A stretch of DNA of 36,160 bases from an uncultured Pseudomonadota bacterium (GCA_902793695.1 CADBEI010000004.1:1-36160), one strand, 5' to 3'. Positions 17,095 through 25,602 are shown, counted from the stretch's first letter. Numbers and translations: made by a program. Notes: generated from the letters alone by a model not told the origin.

Positions 17095-18294
17095 ATGAAC
17101 ATCCACGAATATCAGGCGAAGAAAATTTTAGCGCAATACGGTATTCTCGTTCCGCCGGGGGGTATTGCGTATACGCCGAGTGAGGCCAAAAGAGTAGCGC
17201 AAAAACTATCGTCACGCGGACCGTGGATGCTGAAAGCACAAATCCAATCGGGAGCAAGAGCCACCGGACATTTTATTGACCACGATGCCGGCGGTAGGGG
17301 CGGAATCAGACAGGTTACGCAAATCAGCAATATTTTGTATGAAGCGGCGCAAATGCTCAATAACACGTTGGTTACCGAACAAACCGGAGATAAAGGGCGC
17401 TTGGTGACCAAAGTTTATGTGGAAAAATATGAAGAAGTAAAGCATCCGTTTTATGCCGGTATGATTATTGACAGCTCGGTGCCGTGCATTACTCTTTTGA
17501 TTTCGGAAGTGGCAGATGAAAATATAGTGACACTGGCACAGCGCAGGGAAAAGATTCTGCGTTTGAATTTGCAACAGGATTCCGGTATCAGCGATGAACA
17601 GATTTTTCAGATTTTGGATTTTCTGTCGCTGGATAAAATATATTTGCAGAGTTTTCACGATTTCTTCGGCAAGTTGCTGTTTACGTTCATTAATTTGGAC
17701 GCGCAGATGATCGAAATAAATCCGGTGGGAATTTTGCCGGATAAAAAACTGATTGCGCTCGATGCCAAAATAAAGTTTGATAACAACGCCATGTTTCGGC
17801 ATCCGGATATTGTGCGTATTCATGAGGATTTTGAAGAAGAAAAACGGCATCGTCGCGCCAGACTATGTGGTTTTCAATATCACGAATTTGACGGCAATAT
17901 CGGTTGTATCGTCAACGGTGAAGGTTTGGCGCTGGAGGCGATGGATATCATCCAATCCAAAGGTTACGGCACCGCCTGTTCGCTTAATGTTAAGGGCGGA
18001 GTGGATAAAGATAAAATTGCGGCCGGCATCAAAATCATTATGACCAATCCGCGGGTTGAGGGAATGCTGATTAACATTATCGGCGGTTTTTTGCGCTGCA
18101 ATCTGATTGCCGACGGTATTCTGGAGGCTTCGCAGGACGTCGGGCTGACTGTGCCGCTGATTGTACGTTTTGAGGGTACAAACAAAGAAGAGGCCAAGGC
18201 AATTTTGCAACAGTCAAACTTGTCAGTGGTGTTTGCAGACGATATAAATGATGCGGTGGAGAAACTGTTGGCACAGATGGAGGTTAACGACTGA
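17095..18294 (+). CDS. sucC: Divergent succinyl-CoA ligase beta subunit (SucC-like)
   Basis: The 399-residue protein matches SucC end to end: MNIHEYQAKKILAQYG opening, ATP-grasp domain, MIEINPVG and ALDAKI (keeping the Asn and Asp that bind Mg), DGNIGCIVNGEGLALEAMDII and RCNLIADGI. SucC binds nucleotide and, with SucD, makes or uses succinyl-CoA. Striking changes are present. The near-invariant HAGGRGK of the nucleotide site reads QSGARAT, GGGA(T/D)KE reads KGGVDKD, and NIFGGIVRCD reads NIIGGFLRCN. An AAGGAA site precedes the ATG and the stop overlaps the SucD-like start. Normal ligase activity is doubtful, because the partner lacks the catalytic His. A paralogue with a new role is plausible. 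Confidence 0.85.
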   Translation: MNIHEYQAKKILAQYGILVPPGGIAYTPSEAKRVAQKLSSRGPWMLKAQIQSGARATGHFIDHDAGGRGGIRQVTQISNILYEAAQMLNNTLVTEQTGDKGRLVTKVYVEKYEEVKHPFYAGMIIDSSVPCITLLISEVADENIVTLAQRREKILRLNLQQDSGISDEQIFQILDFLSLDKIYLQSFHDFFGKLLFTFINLDAQMIEINPVGILPDKKLIALDAKIKFDNNAMFRHPDIVRIHEDFEEEKRHRRARLCGFQYHEFDGNIGCIVNGEGLALEAMDIIQSKGYGTACSLNVKGGVDKDKIAAGIKIIMTNPRVEGMLINIIGGFLRCNLIADGILEASQDVGLTVPLIVRFEGTNKEEAKAILQQSNLSVVFADDINDAVEKLLAQMEVND

Positions 18295-19166
18295 TGTCTA
18301 TTTTAGCGGATAAAAATACGCGGGTGCTGATTCAGGGAATTACCGGTACACAGGCTTCCTTCCATGTGAAACGCTCAATTGAAAACGGTACCAATGTTGT
18401 GGCCGGAACCTCGCCGGGGCATGAGGGTGAAAAACATCTGGGAGTGCCGGTGTTTGACAATGTGCATAATGCACAGCGGCAATTTAATTTTGATGCCAGC
18501 GTTTTGTTTGTGCCGGCAATGGCAGTTAAACGAGCGGTACGAGAAGCGGTTGAAGCGGAAATAGGGTTGATAGTTTCGATTGCCAGCGGTGTGCCGGTGC
18601 ACGATATGTTAGAAATTCGCGCTATGTTGAAAGGCTCCAAAACGCTGATGATAGGCCCGAATACACCGGGGCTGATTACACCGCGGGAGGCGCGTTTGGG
18701 AATTTTTCCGGATAATATTCATCAAAAGGGGTGCATCGGCGTTATCTCGCGTTCGTCAACCCTTACTTATGAAGCGGTATTACAAACAAATGAGGCAAAA
18801 CAGGGGCAATCCACGGTGGTCGGTTTGGGCGACGATATGATTATCGGTACCGATTTTAGGGAACCTCTGCGCCGCTTTATGGAAGATGAGGCCACCAAGG
18901 CAGTGGTGTTGGTCGGTAAGGCCGATAATGCTTATGAGCAACTGATTGCCGAGTATTATGATGGGCTTGCTGTTAAAAAGCCGGTGGTGGCGTTTGTTGC
19001 CGGAGAGGCTTTGCCGTTTGGGCATACAATGGGATATGCGGCCGATATTATTACTCACGGTAGGGTTACCGTTGCCGATAAGAAGCGCATTATGCGTGAG
19101 GCCGGAATCATCGTGGTTGACCAAATGAACGATATTCATAATACGTTGCAAGAACTTAAAATATGA
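18294..19166 (+). CDS. sucD: Divergent succinyl-CoA ligase alpha subunit (SucD-like) lacking the catalytic histidine
   Basis: The 290-residue protein aligns along its whole length with SucD (E. coli 289): MSILADKNTRVLIQGITGTQ opening, IGPNTPG, SRSSTLTYEA and a C-terminal ligase domain. In the family the histidine in MGHAGA is phosphorylated during catalysis. Here the sequence is MGYAAD, with Tyr at 248. The glutamate that supports it (IGEIGG) is Lys209 (VGKADN). CoA-site motifs also differ: PGKGG to PGHEG, ITEGIP to IASGVP, GPNCPG to GPNTPG and SRSGTL to SRSSTL. The fold is clearly SucD, but the normal phosphoryl-transfer reaction seems impossible. Start overlaps the SucC-like stop by one base; its end overlaps comF by four. 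Confidence 0.88.
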   Translation: MSILADKNTRVLIQGITGTQASFHVKRSIENGTNVVAGTSPGHEGEKHLGVPVFDNVHNAQRQFNFDASVLFVPAMAVKRAVREAVEAEIGLIVSIASGVPVHDMLEIRAMLKGSKTLMIGPNTPGLITPREARLGIFPDNIHQKGCIGVISRSSTLTYEAVLQTNEAKQGQSTVVGLGDDMIIGTDFREPLRRFMEDEATKAVVLVGKADNAYEQLIAEYYDGLAVKKPVVAFVAGEALPFGHTMGYAADIITHGRVTVADKKRIMREAGIIVVDQMNDIHNTLQELKI

Positions 19167-19891
19167 GATTTTGGCGATATTTTCTGAATATGATTTTGCC
19201 GCCGCGATGTATTAAGTGCGGTCAGGTGTTGAGCGAGCGTAACGGTATTTGCGCCGAGTGTTTCGGTAAAATAACTTTTATCAGTAAGCCGTTGTGTCAT
19301 TGTTGCGGACGACCTTTTGCCAAAAGTATCGATGTCAAGTTCGGCACGGTACAATATTGCGGCGAGTGTTTGGGCAAGAAAAAACGTTTATTTACTATGC
19401 TGCGTTCGGCCTTTATCTATAACGACGAATCTAAAGATTTGATTCTTAATCTGAAATTTCGGGACAGAACCGGTACGGCGGAAACTTTGGCAAATTTATT
19501 ATATGCGGCGGGTACCGATATTTGGAAAGAAAAACCGGATTTAATCATACCGGTGCCTATACATAGGTTGCGTCTGTTGCAACGCCGTTATAATCAGTCG
19601 GCACTGCTTTGTAAGTATTTGGCACAGAAAACGGAAATTGCGGCGGATTATGTTTCTTTGGTGCGTAAGCGCAACACAGTGCCGCAAGTGCAATTATCGG
19701 GAGCGGCACGACGCAATAACCTGAAACAGGCTTTTGCGGTGATACACCCTTTGAATATTAAAGGCAAAAAAGTTGTGCTGATTGATGATGTTTCAACCAC
19801 CGGCTCAACTTTGAACGAATGTGCCAATGTTTTACATAAAGCCGGTGCAATGGCGATTTATGCGCTGACTTTGGCACGTACCGAAGAATGA
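19163..19891 (+). CDS. comF: ComF-family phosphoribosyltransferase-like protein
   Basis: The 242-residue protein has an N-terminal double zinc finger (C16/C19, C30/C33, C45/C48, C66/C69) and a C-terminal type I phosphoribosyltransferase domain with the PRPP-binding loop VVLIDDVSTTGST. ComF/GntX proteins are tied to DNA uptake and single-strand DNA processing in competent bacteria, but their reaction is not established. The start ATG overlaps the SucD-like stop (ATGA), so it is translationally coupled as last gene of the suf-suc operon. Only 10 bases separate it from the convergent DUF4340 gene, with no visible terminator. Confidence 0.93.
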   Translation: MRFWRYFLNMILPPRCIKCGQVLSERNGICAECFGKITFISKPLCHCCGRPFAKSIDVKFGTVQYCGECLGKKKRLFTMLRSAFIYNDESKDLILNLKFRDRTGTAETLANLLYAAGTDIWKEKPDLIIPVPIHRLRLLQRRYNQSALLCKYLAQKTEIAADYVSLVRKRNTVPQVQLSGAARRNNLKQAFAVIHPLNIKGKKVVLIDDVSTTGSTLNECANVLHKAGAMAIYALTLARTEE

Positions 19892-19901
19892 AAAATGCGG
19901 T

Positions 19902-20849
19902 CTATCCTTTGAAATTATATAGAATTTTTCCTTGCATATCATCAAGCTGAAACAGCCAATTTTCAAAAAGTCTGCGGTTTCTTTCAATAAATTCCGGTAC
20001 CGATTTGCGGGCAATTTTGCCGACTTTCATATTCGGTTCGAGCCAATAAGTATCGTCAATTAGATGAATATTCAAAATGTAAACCAATCCGTTTTCCAAC
20101 TCTACTTCCACCGTTCGTGTTGTTATTTCCAAATCCGGATTGTTCAACAATTCGTCACGAAATGCAATACCATGATAATCGATGGCACCGATTGTCAAAA
20201 TAAAGCGCCGCATGTCACTCGATTGCATAATCTGCTTATGAATTTCATCTGCAAACAGCTTGTTTTCAGGGGTTTGAATACGCTCGATTTCGTCGTGCGG
20301 CAATGAGAGCAACGGATACGGAAGCCAATCGCCGGCCTCACCGGAAAAACTGCCGCAGGAACTGATTCGGAAAGTGTGCGTTTCGGATTGAGGCTGACGG
20401 GCATAGCAGATTTTTTTGCCGTCTTTTTTGCCGATAATTAAGCGGTCGAGAACTTTATCGTCGAGAGTATAAGTTTGCAATAAAACGCCGGTTTTGGCAT
20501 CCAAGCCGCGCCGCTCGAGTTGGCGCTTATTTGTTTCCTCGGTCGAGATAATCGAAGAATCGTTGAGCATTCGCAACATATCGTTCATCTGGTTGAGATT
20601 GGCAAAATAGTTTTTGGCTTCCGCAAAGTGCCAAATTCCGTCCTGACGCAATAGGGTTATTTCGGAGTCGTCGGGATTGGTGATTTTTATTTTACCAAGA
20701 TGCGACATTTTGGCCTTGGTGGCGGCAAAAGTCGGAGCACCGCCGACGGAAAGGCTGTCGCGCCACGAAGTGTATAGCCGCGCGCCGATACCGCAAACGG
20801 ATGATACAAAAACGAAAATGAAAGCAACTATAAAATATTTTTTACTCAT
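19902..20849 (-). CDS. DUF4340 protein of a Gld-type ABC operon
   Basis: The 315-residue protein has one N-terminal membrane helix (about 5-22) and a large periplasmic part that begins with a DUF4340-like pattern (KIKITNPDDSEITLLRQDGIWHFAE is typical). It is the last gene of a three-gene operon after an ABC ATPase and a fused permease/GldG-like protein, overlapping the permease gene by 8 bases. This gene trio is widespread in Gram-negative bacteria. The transported substrate is unknown, and a role in envelope or exopolysaccharide export is only inferred. Two Cys (about 147 and 165) could pair in the periplasm. Confidence 0.82.
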   Translation of the reverse strand: MSKKYFIVAFIFVFVSSVCGIGARLYTSWRDSLSVGGAPTFAATKAKMSHLGKIKITNPDDSEITLLRQDGIWHFAEAKNYFANLNQMNDMLRMLNDSSIISTEETNKRQLERRGLDAKTGVLLQTYTLDDKVLDRLIIGKKDGKKICYARQPQSETHTFRISSCGSFSGEAGDWLPYPLLSLPHDEIERIQTPENKLFADEIHKQIMQSSDMRRFILTIGAIDYHGIAFRDELLNNPDLEITTRTVEVELENGLVYILNIHLIDDTYWLEPNMKVGKIARKSVPEFIERNRRLFENWLFQLDDMQGKILYNFKG

Positions 20850-23130
20850 TCATAAACTCCCGTATGACTTTACGATGTTTGCGCCGAATAACAAACATAC
20901 CGATAAACATTAACAAAGTAACAAGTGACGGTACCACCAATACTTGTGAAATAAACAGTAAGTGTATGTCATTTTTGTATTCTTTGCCGATTTTGCGCAG
21001 AATGTTTTCGGTTTCTATTTCCAACTCGGAAATTCTTTGTCCGGCCGCGCCCGATTGCAACATTTGGGTTATTATATCCGGATTTTGCACCACTCCGGCC
21101 TCAATATCGGAACGGGCATCAATCAATTCGGCACTCAGCCTTGAATAATCAGGTGCATTTTGCTCATATATTCGGTTAAATATTTTTTCGCTGATACTGA
21201 AGGTGTTGTGTTGAGCATAACGCACCGGAAGTGTAAAATAAATTTCGTTATCGGTCATGCGGTCAATCAGATTACGCAAAAGCTCAATGTTGGACGATTT
21301 GAAAACGGTATCATAAGGATTTTTATCCGGAGATTGTTCGGCTATCCAGTTATCATCAATAATCAAATCAACATCGCCGAATACGGCAACCTGTGCATCA
21401 GCACTCTGTTCAGCCGCAGTATCGGAAGAATGCAGCGGCGGAAATTTTCCCGTAATTAGGGCGGCGACCATATTATGGTTATCGGTTATGAGCGGAATAA
21501 CCGAGCGGTTGCTGTCTTTTATGCTGAAATCAACCGCTTTATAGATACTTATCGGAAGTCCCGATGGTGCATATTCGATGTTCGGCTCGGCAATATCAAC
21601 TATTTTGCCGCTGAAATTGATGCCCCATGAACTGATGAGATCAAGCAAAGAAAAATGTTCGATGTTGACATCGCTTGATTGGTTATCGGTCAAGAAGTCA
21701 AATAAAATTATGACTTTGCCGCCGTTTGTAATATAGCGATCAATGGCCGATTTGAATTCGGATGACAATTTTTTGGGGTTTACCAACAGTAACAAATCCA
21801 ATTTCGGTGATATTTCATATACATCGTCCGTAAAATTGAGAAGGTTGTAGTCGTTTTCCAAATTGAGCAAAAAGCCTTGAAAATCATTGAGATATTGAAA
21901 CGGGTCGAGATATACGCCGATACTTTTCATAACATCGGCGCGGTCGAGTTTTAAAATGGCGGTATCAATGTCTTTTTCCAAATACTGACTGCGGGCGGCA
22001 AAAAAGTGTTTGATGGCCGTTCCTTCGCCGTCTTCATTACGGATGATTGCACCGAAATAATCTTTGCTGCCGTAAATATTTTCTTCGTAATACAAACCGG
22101 ATTTTAAGACAATATCTTCAAGCTTACTGAAAGGTTCAACGGTTACGGCGTTGACTTTTATTTTTTTGTTTGAAAATTTTTCGTATTTTTTTAGAAAACG
22201 CATTACCTGCTGATAATAGCGGGAATATTCAATATTGTGTTTTACATAGTCCTTGGATATATAAACGTCGATACGCAATGGTTTTTTTAAATTTTTGACT
22301 ATGTCACGACTTATTTGTTGCGGAGTATAAATTTCTTGTGCGGTGGCGTCATATTTTTGTTCAAATAACGTGTATACAACAAAGCACAGCGCGGCAAATC
22401 CGCTGAACAACATAGCGGAAAAGGCAATAAAACGCGGCATTTTATATTTTTGCGCCGAAGCACGCAGTTGCAATACCAAAATGTTCAAAAATATTGTTAT
22501 TCCGCCGATTGTAAAAAAGTACAACCAGTCGCCGACGCCGATTTCTGCCAGCAAAAAGTCGGTGTAAGCGGCGCGAAAATGAGTGCTCGGAATAAAAGCC
22601 AGAAATGTTGTGGAAAGTAAGCTGAGCAAATATACCGATATCATATTTTTATTTAAGGCTGAAATCAGCGAACCAACGGCGCAGAACACAAAAATTACCA
22701 ACCATAATCCGATGTAGGCAAAGACAATATTACCCCAATCAAGGGTTATCAGTTCGGCAGAATCGTGGATAAACGGCAACAACAGCAGACTCATAAAAAT
22801 TCCGAACATTGTGGCGGCGCATATTTTGGCGATAACCGGTTTGCGGTATGCCAACGGTTGTGTCAGCAAAAATTCCGCCGTGCCGCTTTTATATTCTTCT
22901 GACCATAATTTCATGGTAAGAGCCGGAATTAAAGCGGCCTGAATGTAAATTTGCATATTAAACAGCGCATAAAGTCCGGTATCATGCATATCCAAATACG
23001 AGGCATAAAAAGCAATTCCCGATGAAACGAGCAGATATATAAAAACTACGACCAAAGCAAAATAGCTGTGAAAATAACCGTAAAATTCTTTTTTTAACAA
23101 AGCATAAAACTGTTGCATAACGTACCTCAT
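20842..23130 (-). CDS. Fused ABC-2 permease and GldG-like auxiliary protein
   Basis: The 762-residue protein joins two proteins that are often separate. Residues 1-225 form an ABC-2 permease (GldF-like) with six membrane helices, including LWSEEYKSGTAEFLLTQPL. A further helix near 235-256 leads into a long periplasmic GldG-type ABC_transp_aux region (about 280-640), with LDLLLLVNPKKLSSEFKSAIDRYI and GGKVIILFD. A coiled coil (about 660-715) and a C-terminal membrane helix (about 727-747), followed by a basic tail, close the protein. It overlaps the ATPase gene by 4 bases (ATGA) and the DUF4340 gene by 8. Substrate unknown. Confidence 0.88.
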   Translation of the reverse strand: MRYVMQQFYALLKKEFYGYFHSYFALVVVFIYLLVSSGIAFYASYLDMHDTGLYALFNMQIYIQAALIPALTMKLWSEEYKSGTAEFLLTQPLAYRKPVIAKICAATMFGIFMSLLLLPFIHDSAELITLDWGNIVFAYIGLWLVIFVFCAVGSLISALNKNMISVYLLSLLSTTFLAFIPSTHFRAAYTDFLLAEIGVGDWLYFFTIGGITIFLNILVLQLRASAQKYKMPRFIAFSAMLFSGFAALCFVVYTLFEQKYDATAQEIYTPQQISRDIVKNLKKPLRIDVYISKDYVKHNIEYSRYYQQVMRFLKKYEKFSNKKIKVNAVTVEPFSKLEDIVLKSGLYYEENIYGSKDYFGAIIRNEDGEGTAIKHFFAARSQYLEKDIDTAILKLDRADVMKSIGVYLDPFQYLNDFQGFLLNLENDYNLLNFTDDVYEISPKLDLLLLVNPKKLSSEFKSAIDRYITNGGKVIILFDFLTDNQSSDVNIEHFSLLDLISSWGINFSGKIVDIAEPNIEYAPSGLPISIYKAVDFSIKDSNRSVIPLITDNHNMVAALITGKFPPLHSSDTAAEQSADAQVAVFGDVDLIIDDNWIAEQSPDKNPYDTVFKSSNIELLRNLIDRMTDNEIYFTLPVRYAQHNTFSISEKIFNRIYEQNAPDYSRLSAELIDARSDIEAGVVQNPDIITQMLQSGAAGQRISELEIETENILRKIGKEYKNDIHLLFISQVLVVPSLVTLLMFIGMFVIRRKHRKVIREFMNE

Positions 23131-23837
23131 TTTTGTGTTGCTATACGGAAAGATGCCGATAAATCGTTGCGGGATTTTTTCTTAAAATCCGATAGTGTGC
23201 CGTCGAACAGCAATTTTCCTTGATGCAAAAGCAGAATCTTATCGGCCATGGCTTCGACGTCTTCCAACGTGTGAGTCGAGATAATGATAAGGTGATTACG
23301 GGCATATTTTTTGATAATTTTGCGAATGGCATCTTTTTGGTTGGGGTCGAGACCTTCCGTCGGTTCATCCAAAAGCAATACTTCCGGCTCAGCCAACAAA
23401 ACGGCGGCCAGTTCCGTACGCTTTTTAAAGCCTTTGGACAGGTTTTCGCATTTTTGCGCCAATACCTCTTTAAGCTGCAACTGTTCGATTACATCGTTTA
23501 TGCGTATGGTCGCGGTTTGAGGTGTAATTTGGCGAATCGCCGCAACAAAATGCAAAAAGTCATAAACATTCATTTCGCCGTATAGGGCGGAGATTTCCTG
23601 CACATAGCCGATATTGCGCAAATAAGCAATGCGGTTTGTTTTAAGATTGAGCTCATCCAACATAACCGAACCGGTATCAGCTTCAAAATATCCGCTTAAA
23701 ATACGTAACAAAGTTGATTTTCCGGCACCGTTTTCGCCAAGCAAGGCCGTAATACAGCCTTTTTCAACTTGCAAAGTAATATTCGATAGAACTTGTTTAT
23801 CATCAAAAAATTTTGAAATATTGTCGATTTTTAGCAT
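23127..23837 (-). CDS. ABC transporter ATP-binding protein (GldA-like)
   Basis: The 236-residue ATPase has Walker A GENGAGKST (about 34-42), the signature LSKGFKKR, where canonical SGG is SKG as is common in GldA/CcmA-type ATPases, Walker B VLLLDEPTEGLD and the switch His in IIISTHTLEDVE. It should energise the ABC-2 permease encoded next. ATG follows GAGGG at somewhat long spacing. It is the first gene of the operon with the fused permease and DUF4340 protein. Confidence 0.93.
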   Translation of the reverse strand: MLKIDNISKFFDDKQVLSNITLQVEKGCITALLGENGAGKSTLLRILSGYFEADTGSVMLDELNLKTNRIAYLRNIGYVQEISALYGEMNVYDFLHFVAAIRQITPQTATIRINDVIEQLQLKEVLAQKCENLSKGFKKRTELAAVLLAEPEVLLLDEPTEGLDPNQKDAIRKIIKKYARNHLIIISTHTLEDVEAMADKILLLHQGKLLFDGTLSDFKKKSRNDLSASFRIATQK

Positions 23838-23870
23838 ATTTTGCCCTCAATTTCGGTAATTTATACCCAT

Positions 23871-23899
23871 ATATAACATTGTTTCATCATTTTTTTCAA
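23871..23899 (-). promoter_or_regulatory. Candidate promoter of the Gld-type ABC operon
   Basis: On the minus strand TTGAAA (23894-23899), a 17-base spacer and TTATAT (23871-23876). Shifting by one base gives TATATA with an 18-base spacer. Confidence 0.5.
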
Positions 23900-23977
23900 C
23901 CATAATAAAAAACATTGATGACAAATTGATTTTAATGGAGTAATAATTAACAAAAAGCTTAAACGGAGCAAATAAAA

Positions 23978-24487
23978 TTGAACGAATTTACAAAAGACGA
24001 ATTAAGAAACTTTATTATCGGCTTGGGCGTGCTGATGGCTTGTCTGACGGCCTTTTTGATATTTAAGTTGAACCAAAATGAATGGAAGGACGCGGAAGAC
24101 ACGGATTACACCGTGTTTGCAACTTATAATCGCACCGACGGTCTGGAAATCGGTGACAAAGTGCGTATGGCAGGTATTGATATCGGGTATGTGGCGGATA
24201 ATGTGCTGGATGATGACTTCAGAGCCACTCTGGCACTCAAGATTCGCAAAGAAATACAGATTCCTGATGACAGCAGTGCGGCTATTGTCAGTTCCGGCAT
24301 TATGGGTAATAAATATATAGAAATCGAACCGGGCGGTTCGGAGGATTTTATTGCCGACGACGGCGAATTTTCGTATACACAGGATGCAATTATTTTGGAA
24401 GAATTGGTTGACCGGATTATATCAATGGGCAAAGCCAAGCTTGATGCCAAGTCCGTACCGTCAACAACACCGCAGGAGGAGAATTAA
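23978..24487 (+). CDS. MlaD-family substrate-binding protein, first copy
   Basis: The 169-residue protein has one N-terminal membrane helix (about 9-29) and an MCE/MlaD domain (YTVFATYNRTDGLEIGDKVRMAGIDIGYV; SSAAIVSSGIMGNKYIEIEPG). MlaD-type proteins form hexameric rings that carry lipids across the periplasm, anchored in the inner membrane with MlaE and MlaF. The start is TTG at 23978, with GGAG at acceptable spacing; there is no earlier in-frame ATG. A second MlaD-like gene follows after one base. No MlaE, MlaF or MlaC gene is in the window. Confidence 0.88.
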   Translation: MNEFTKDELRNFIIGLGVLMACLTAFLIFKLNQNEWKDAEDTDYTVFATYNRTDGLEIGDKVRMAGIDIGYVADNVLDDDFRATLALKIRKEIQIPDDSSAAIVSSGIMGNKYIEIEPGGSEDFIADDGEFSYTQDAIILEELVDRIISMGKAKLDAKSVPSTTPQEEN

Positions 24488-24488
24488 A

Positions 24489-24950
24489 ATGCGTAAAAAA
24501 CCGGTTGAAACCATTATGGGACTTGTTGTTTTGATTATTGCTTTATTGTTTTTGGGGTTTGCCTATCGGGTATCGGATTTGCAAGTGGTACAAGGTTATT
24601 CCGTGAGTGCCGAATTTTTGAAAGTAGGCGGGCTCAGTGTCGGTTCGGATGTACGGATTAACGGTATTAAAGTCGGCACGGTTACGGCACAGGATTTAAA
24701 CAATGAAGACTACACGGTAAAAGTTACTTTCAGTATTGCTTCAAACGTAAAATTGCCGAAAGACAGTACGGCGGAAATCGTCGGCGACGGTTTAATGGGT
24801 GATAAATTTGTGAAAATTGCTCCGGGTATATCTAAAGAATATCTGGCGGATGGTGACGTGTTTGCCAAGACCAAAGACTTCAAAACTTTGGAAGATATGG
24901 TGGGTGAAGTGATTTTTATGGTGACTGACAGCGGTAATAAAAATGAATAA
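24489..24950 (+). CDS. mlaD: MlaD-family substrate-binding protein, second copy
   Basis: The 153-residue protein has a short basic start (MRKKPVET), one membrane helix (about 9-27) and an MCE domain with the canonical FLKVGGLSVGSDVRINGIKVGTV and EIVGDGLMGDKFVKIAPG. The frame is open further upstream, but ATG 24489, preceded by GGAGGAG, gives the family length. It diverges from the first copy outside core motifs, so the pair may make mixed hexamers or separate rings. The end overlaps the DUF2155 start by 8 bases. MlaD beside DUF2155 is a recurring alphaproteobacterial arrangement. Confidence 0.92.
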   Translation: MRKKPVETIMGLVVLIIALLFLGFAYRVSDLQVVQGYSVSAEFLKVGGLSVGSDVRINGIKVGTVTAQDLNNEDYTVKVTFSIASNVKLPKDSTAEIVGDGLMGDKFVKIAPGISKEYLADGDVFAKTKDFKTLEDMVGEVIFMVTDSGNKNE

Positions 24951-25602
24951 AATACTCAATATATGTTGCGCTTTGGCGTGTTGTGTCGCTTTTTCGGCCG
25001 AGGCTTCGGGAATCGATAAAAATACGGCTAAAATGCAGGCAATGGATAAAATTACAGGGCGCGTCAGCGTAATAAACGTGCCGGTGGGCGGTATGGTTGA
25101 GTTCGGCTCGCTTTCGATTGTAGTGCGCTCCTGCAAAACCCGTCCGATGGAAGAAACGCCGGATAATTTTGCGTTTGCCGATATTGCGGATAAAACCTTG
25201 AAAGGCGAAGATGTTAATATTTTTCGCGGGTGGATGATATCATCATCTCCGGCCACACACGCGGTGGAGCATCCGATTTATGATGTGTGGTTGCTCAGTT
25301 GTGAAGATAAAAAAGTCGATAAAAAATTGTTGCTTTCAGCTGAACAACTGGCTGCACACGAAAATATTCCTTCTGCCGAAAAGACGATAACCGCGGCCAA
25401 AGAAACATTGGTTGAGGCGTCAGAAAACAAAGAGCCGATTTCCGAAATGCAGGAAGATGCATCGCGTCAACAGGAAAATATCGAACCGGGGATGGAATTT
25501 TCGTATGATGAAGCGGAAATTGACGAAGAAGGTACGGAAGAAGGCGAAGAAGGAGTGGTTGTCGATGATGTGCCGACTGAGGAAAATGCAGTTACGGAAT
25601 AA
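24943..25602 (+). CDS. DUF2155 periplasmic protein
   Basis: The 219-residue protein begins with a signal peptide (about 1-22, ending AEASG). Its DUF2155 domain includes MDKITGRVSVINVPVGGMVEFGSLSIVV, RSCKTRP and FRGWMISSSPATHAVEHPIYDVWLLSC. Two conserved Cys (in RSCKTR and LLSCE) could form a disulfide. The C-terminal third is a disordered, very acidic tail rich in Glu. The family is mainly alphaproteobacterial and of unknown function. Coupling to MlaD suggests a part in lipid transport or outer-membrane upkeep, which is inference. Confidence 0.9.
   Translation: MNKILNICCALACCVAFSAEASGIDKNTAKMQAMDKITGRVSVINVPVGGMVEFGSLSIVVRSCKTRPMEETPDNFAFADIADKTLKGEDVNIFRGWMISSSPATHAVEHPIYDVWLLSCEDKKVDKKLLLSAEQLAAHENIPSAEKTITAAKETLVEASENKEPISEMQEDASRQQENIEPGMEFSYDEAEIDEEGTEEGEEGVVVDDVPTEENAVTE

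Noticed and set aside
19032..19040. Loss of the SucD histidine as a sequencing error
   Set aside because: One T/C change could cause His to Tyr, but the partner Glu, the CoA-site residues and the SucC nucleotide motif are changed too, which independent errors would not explain.
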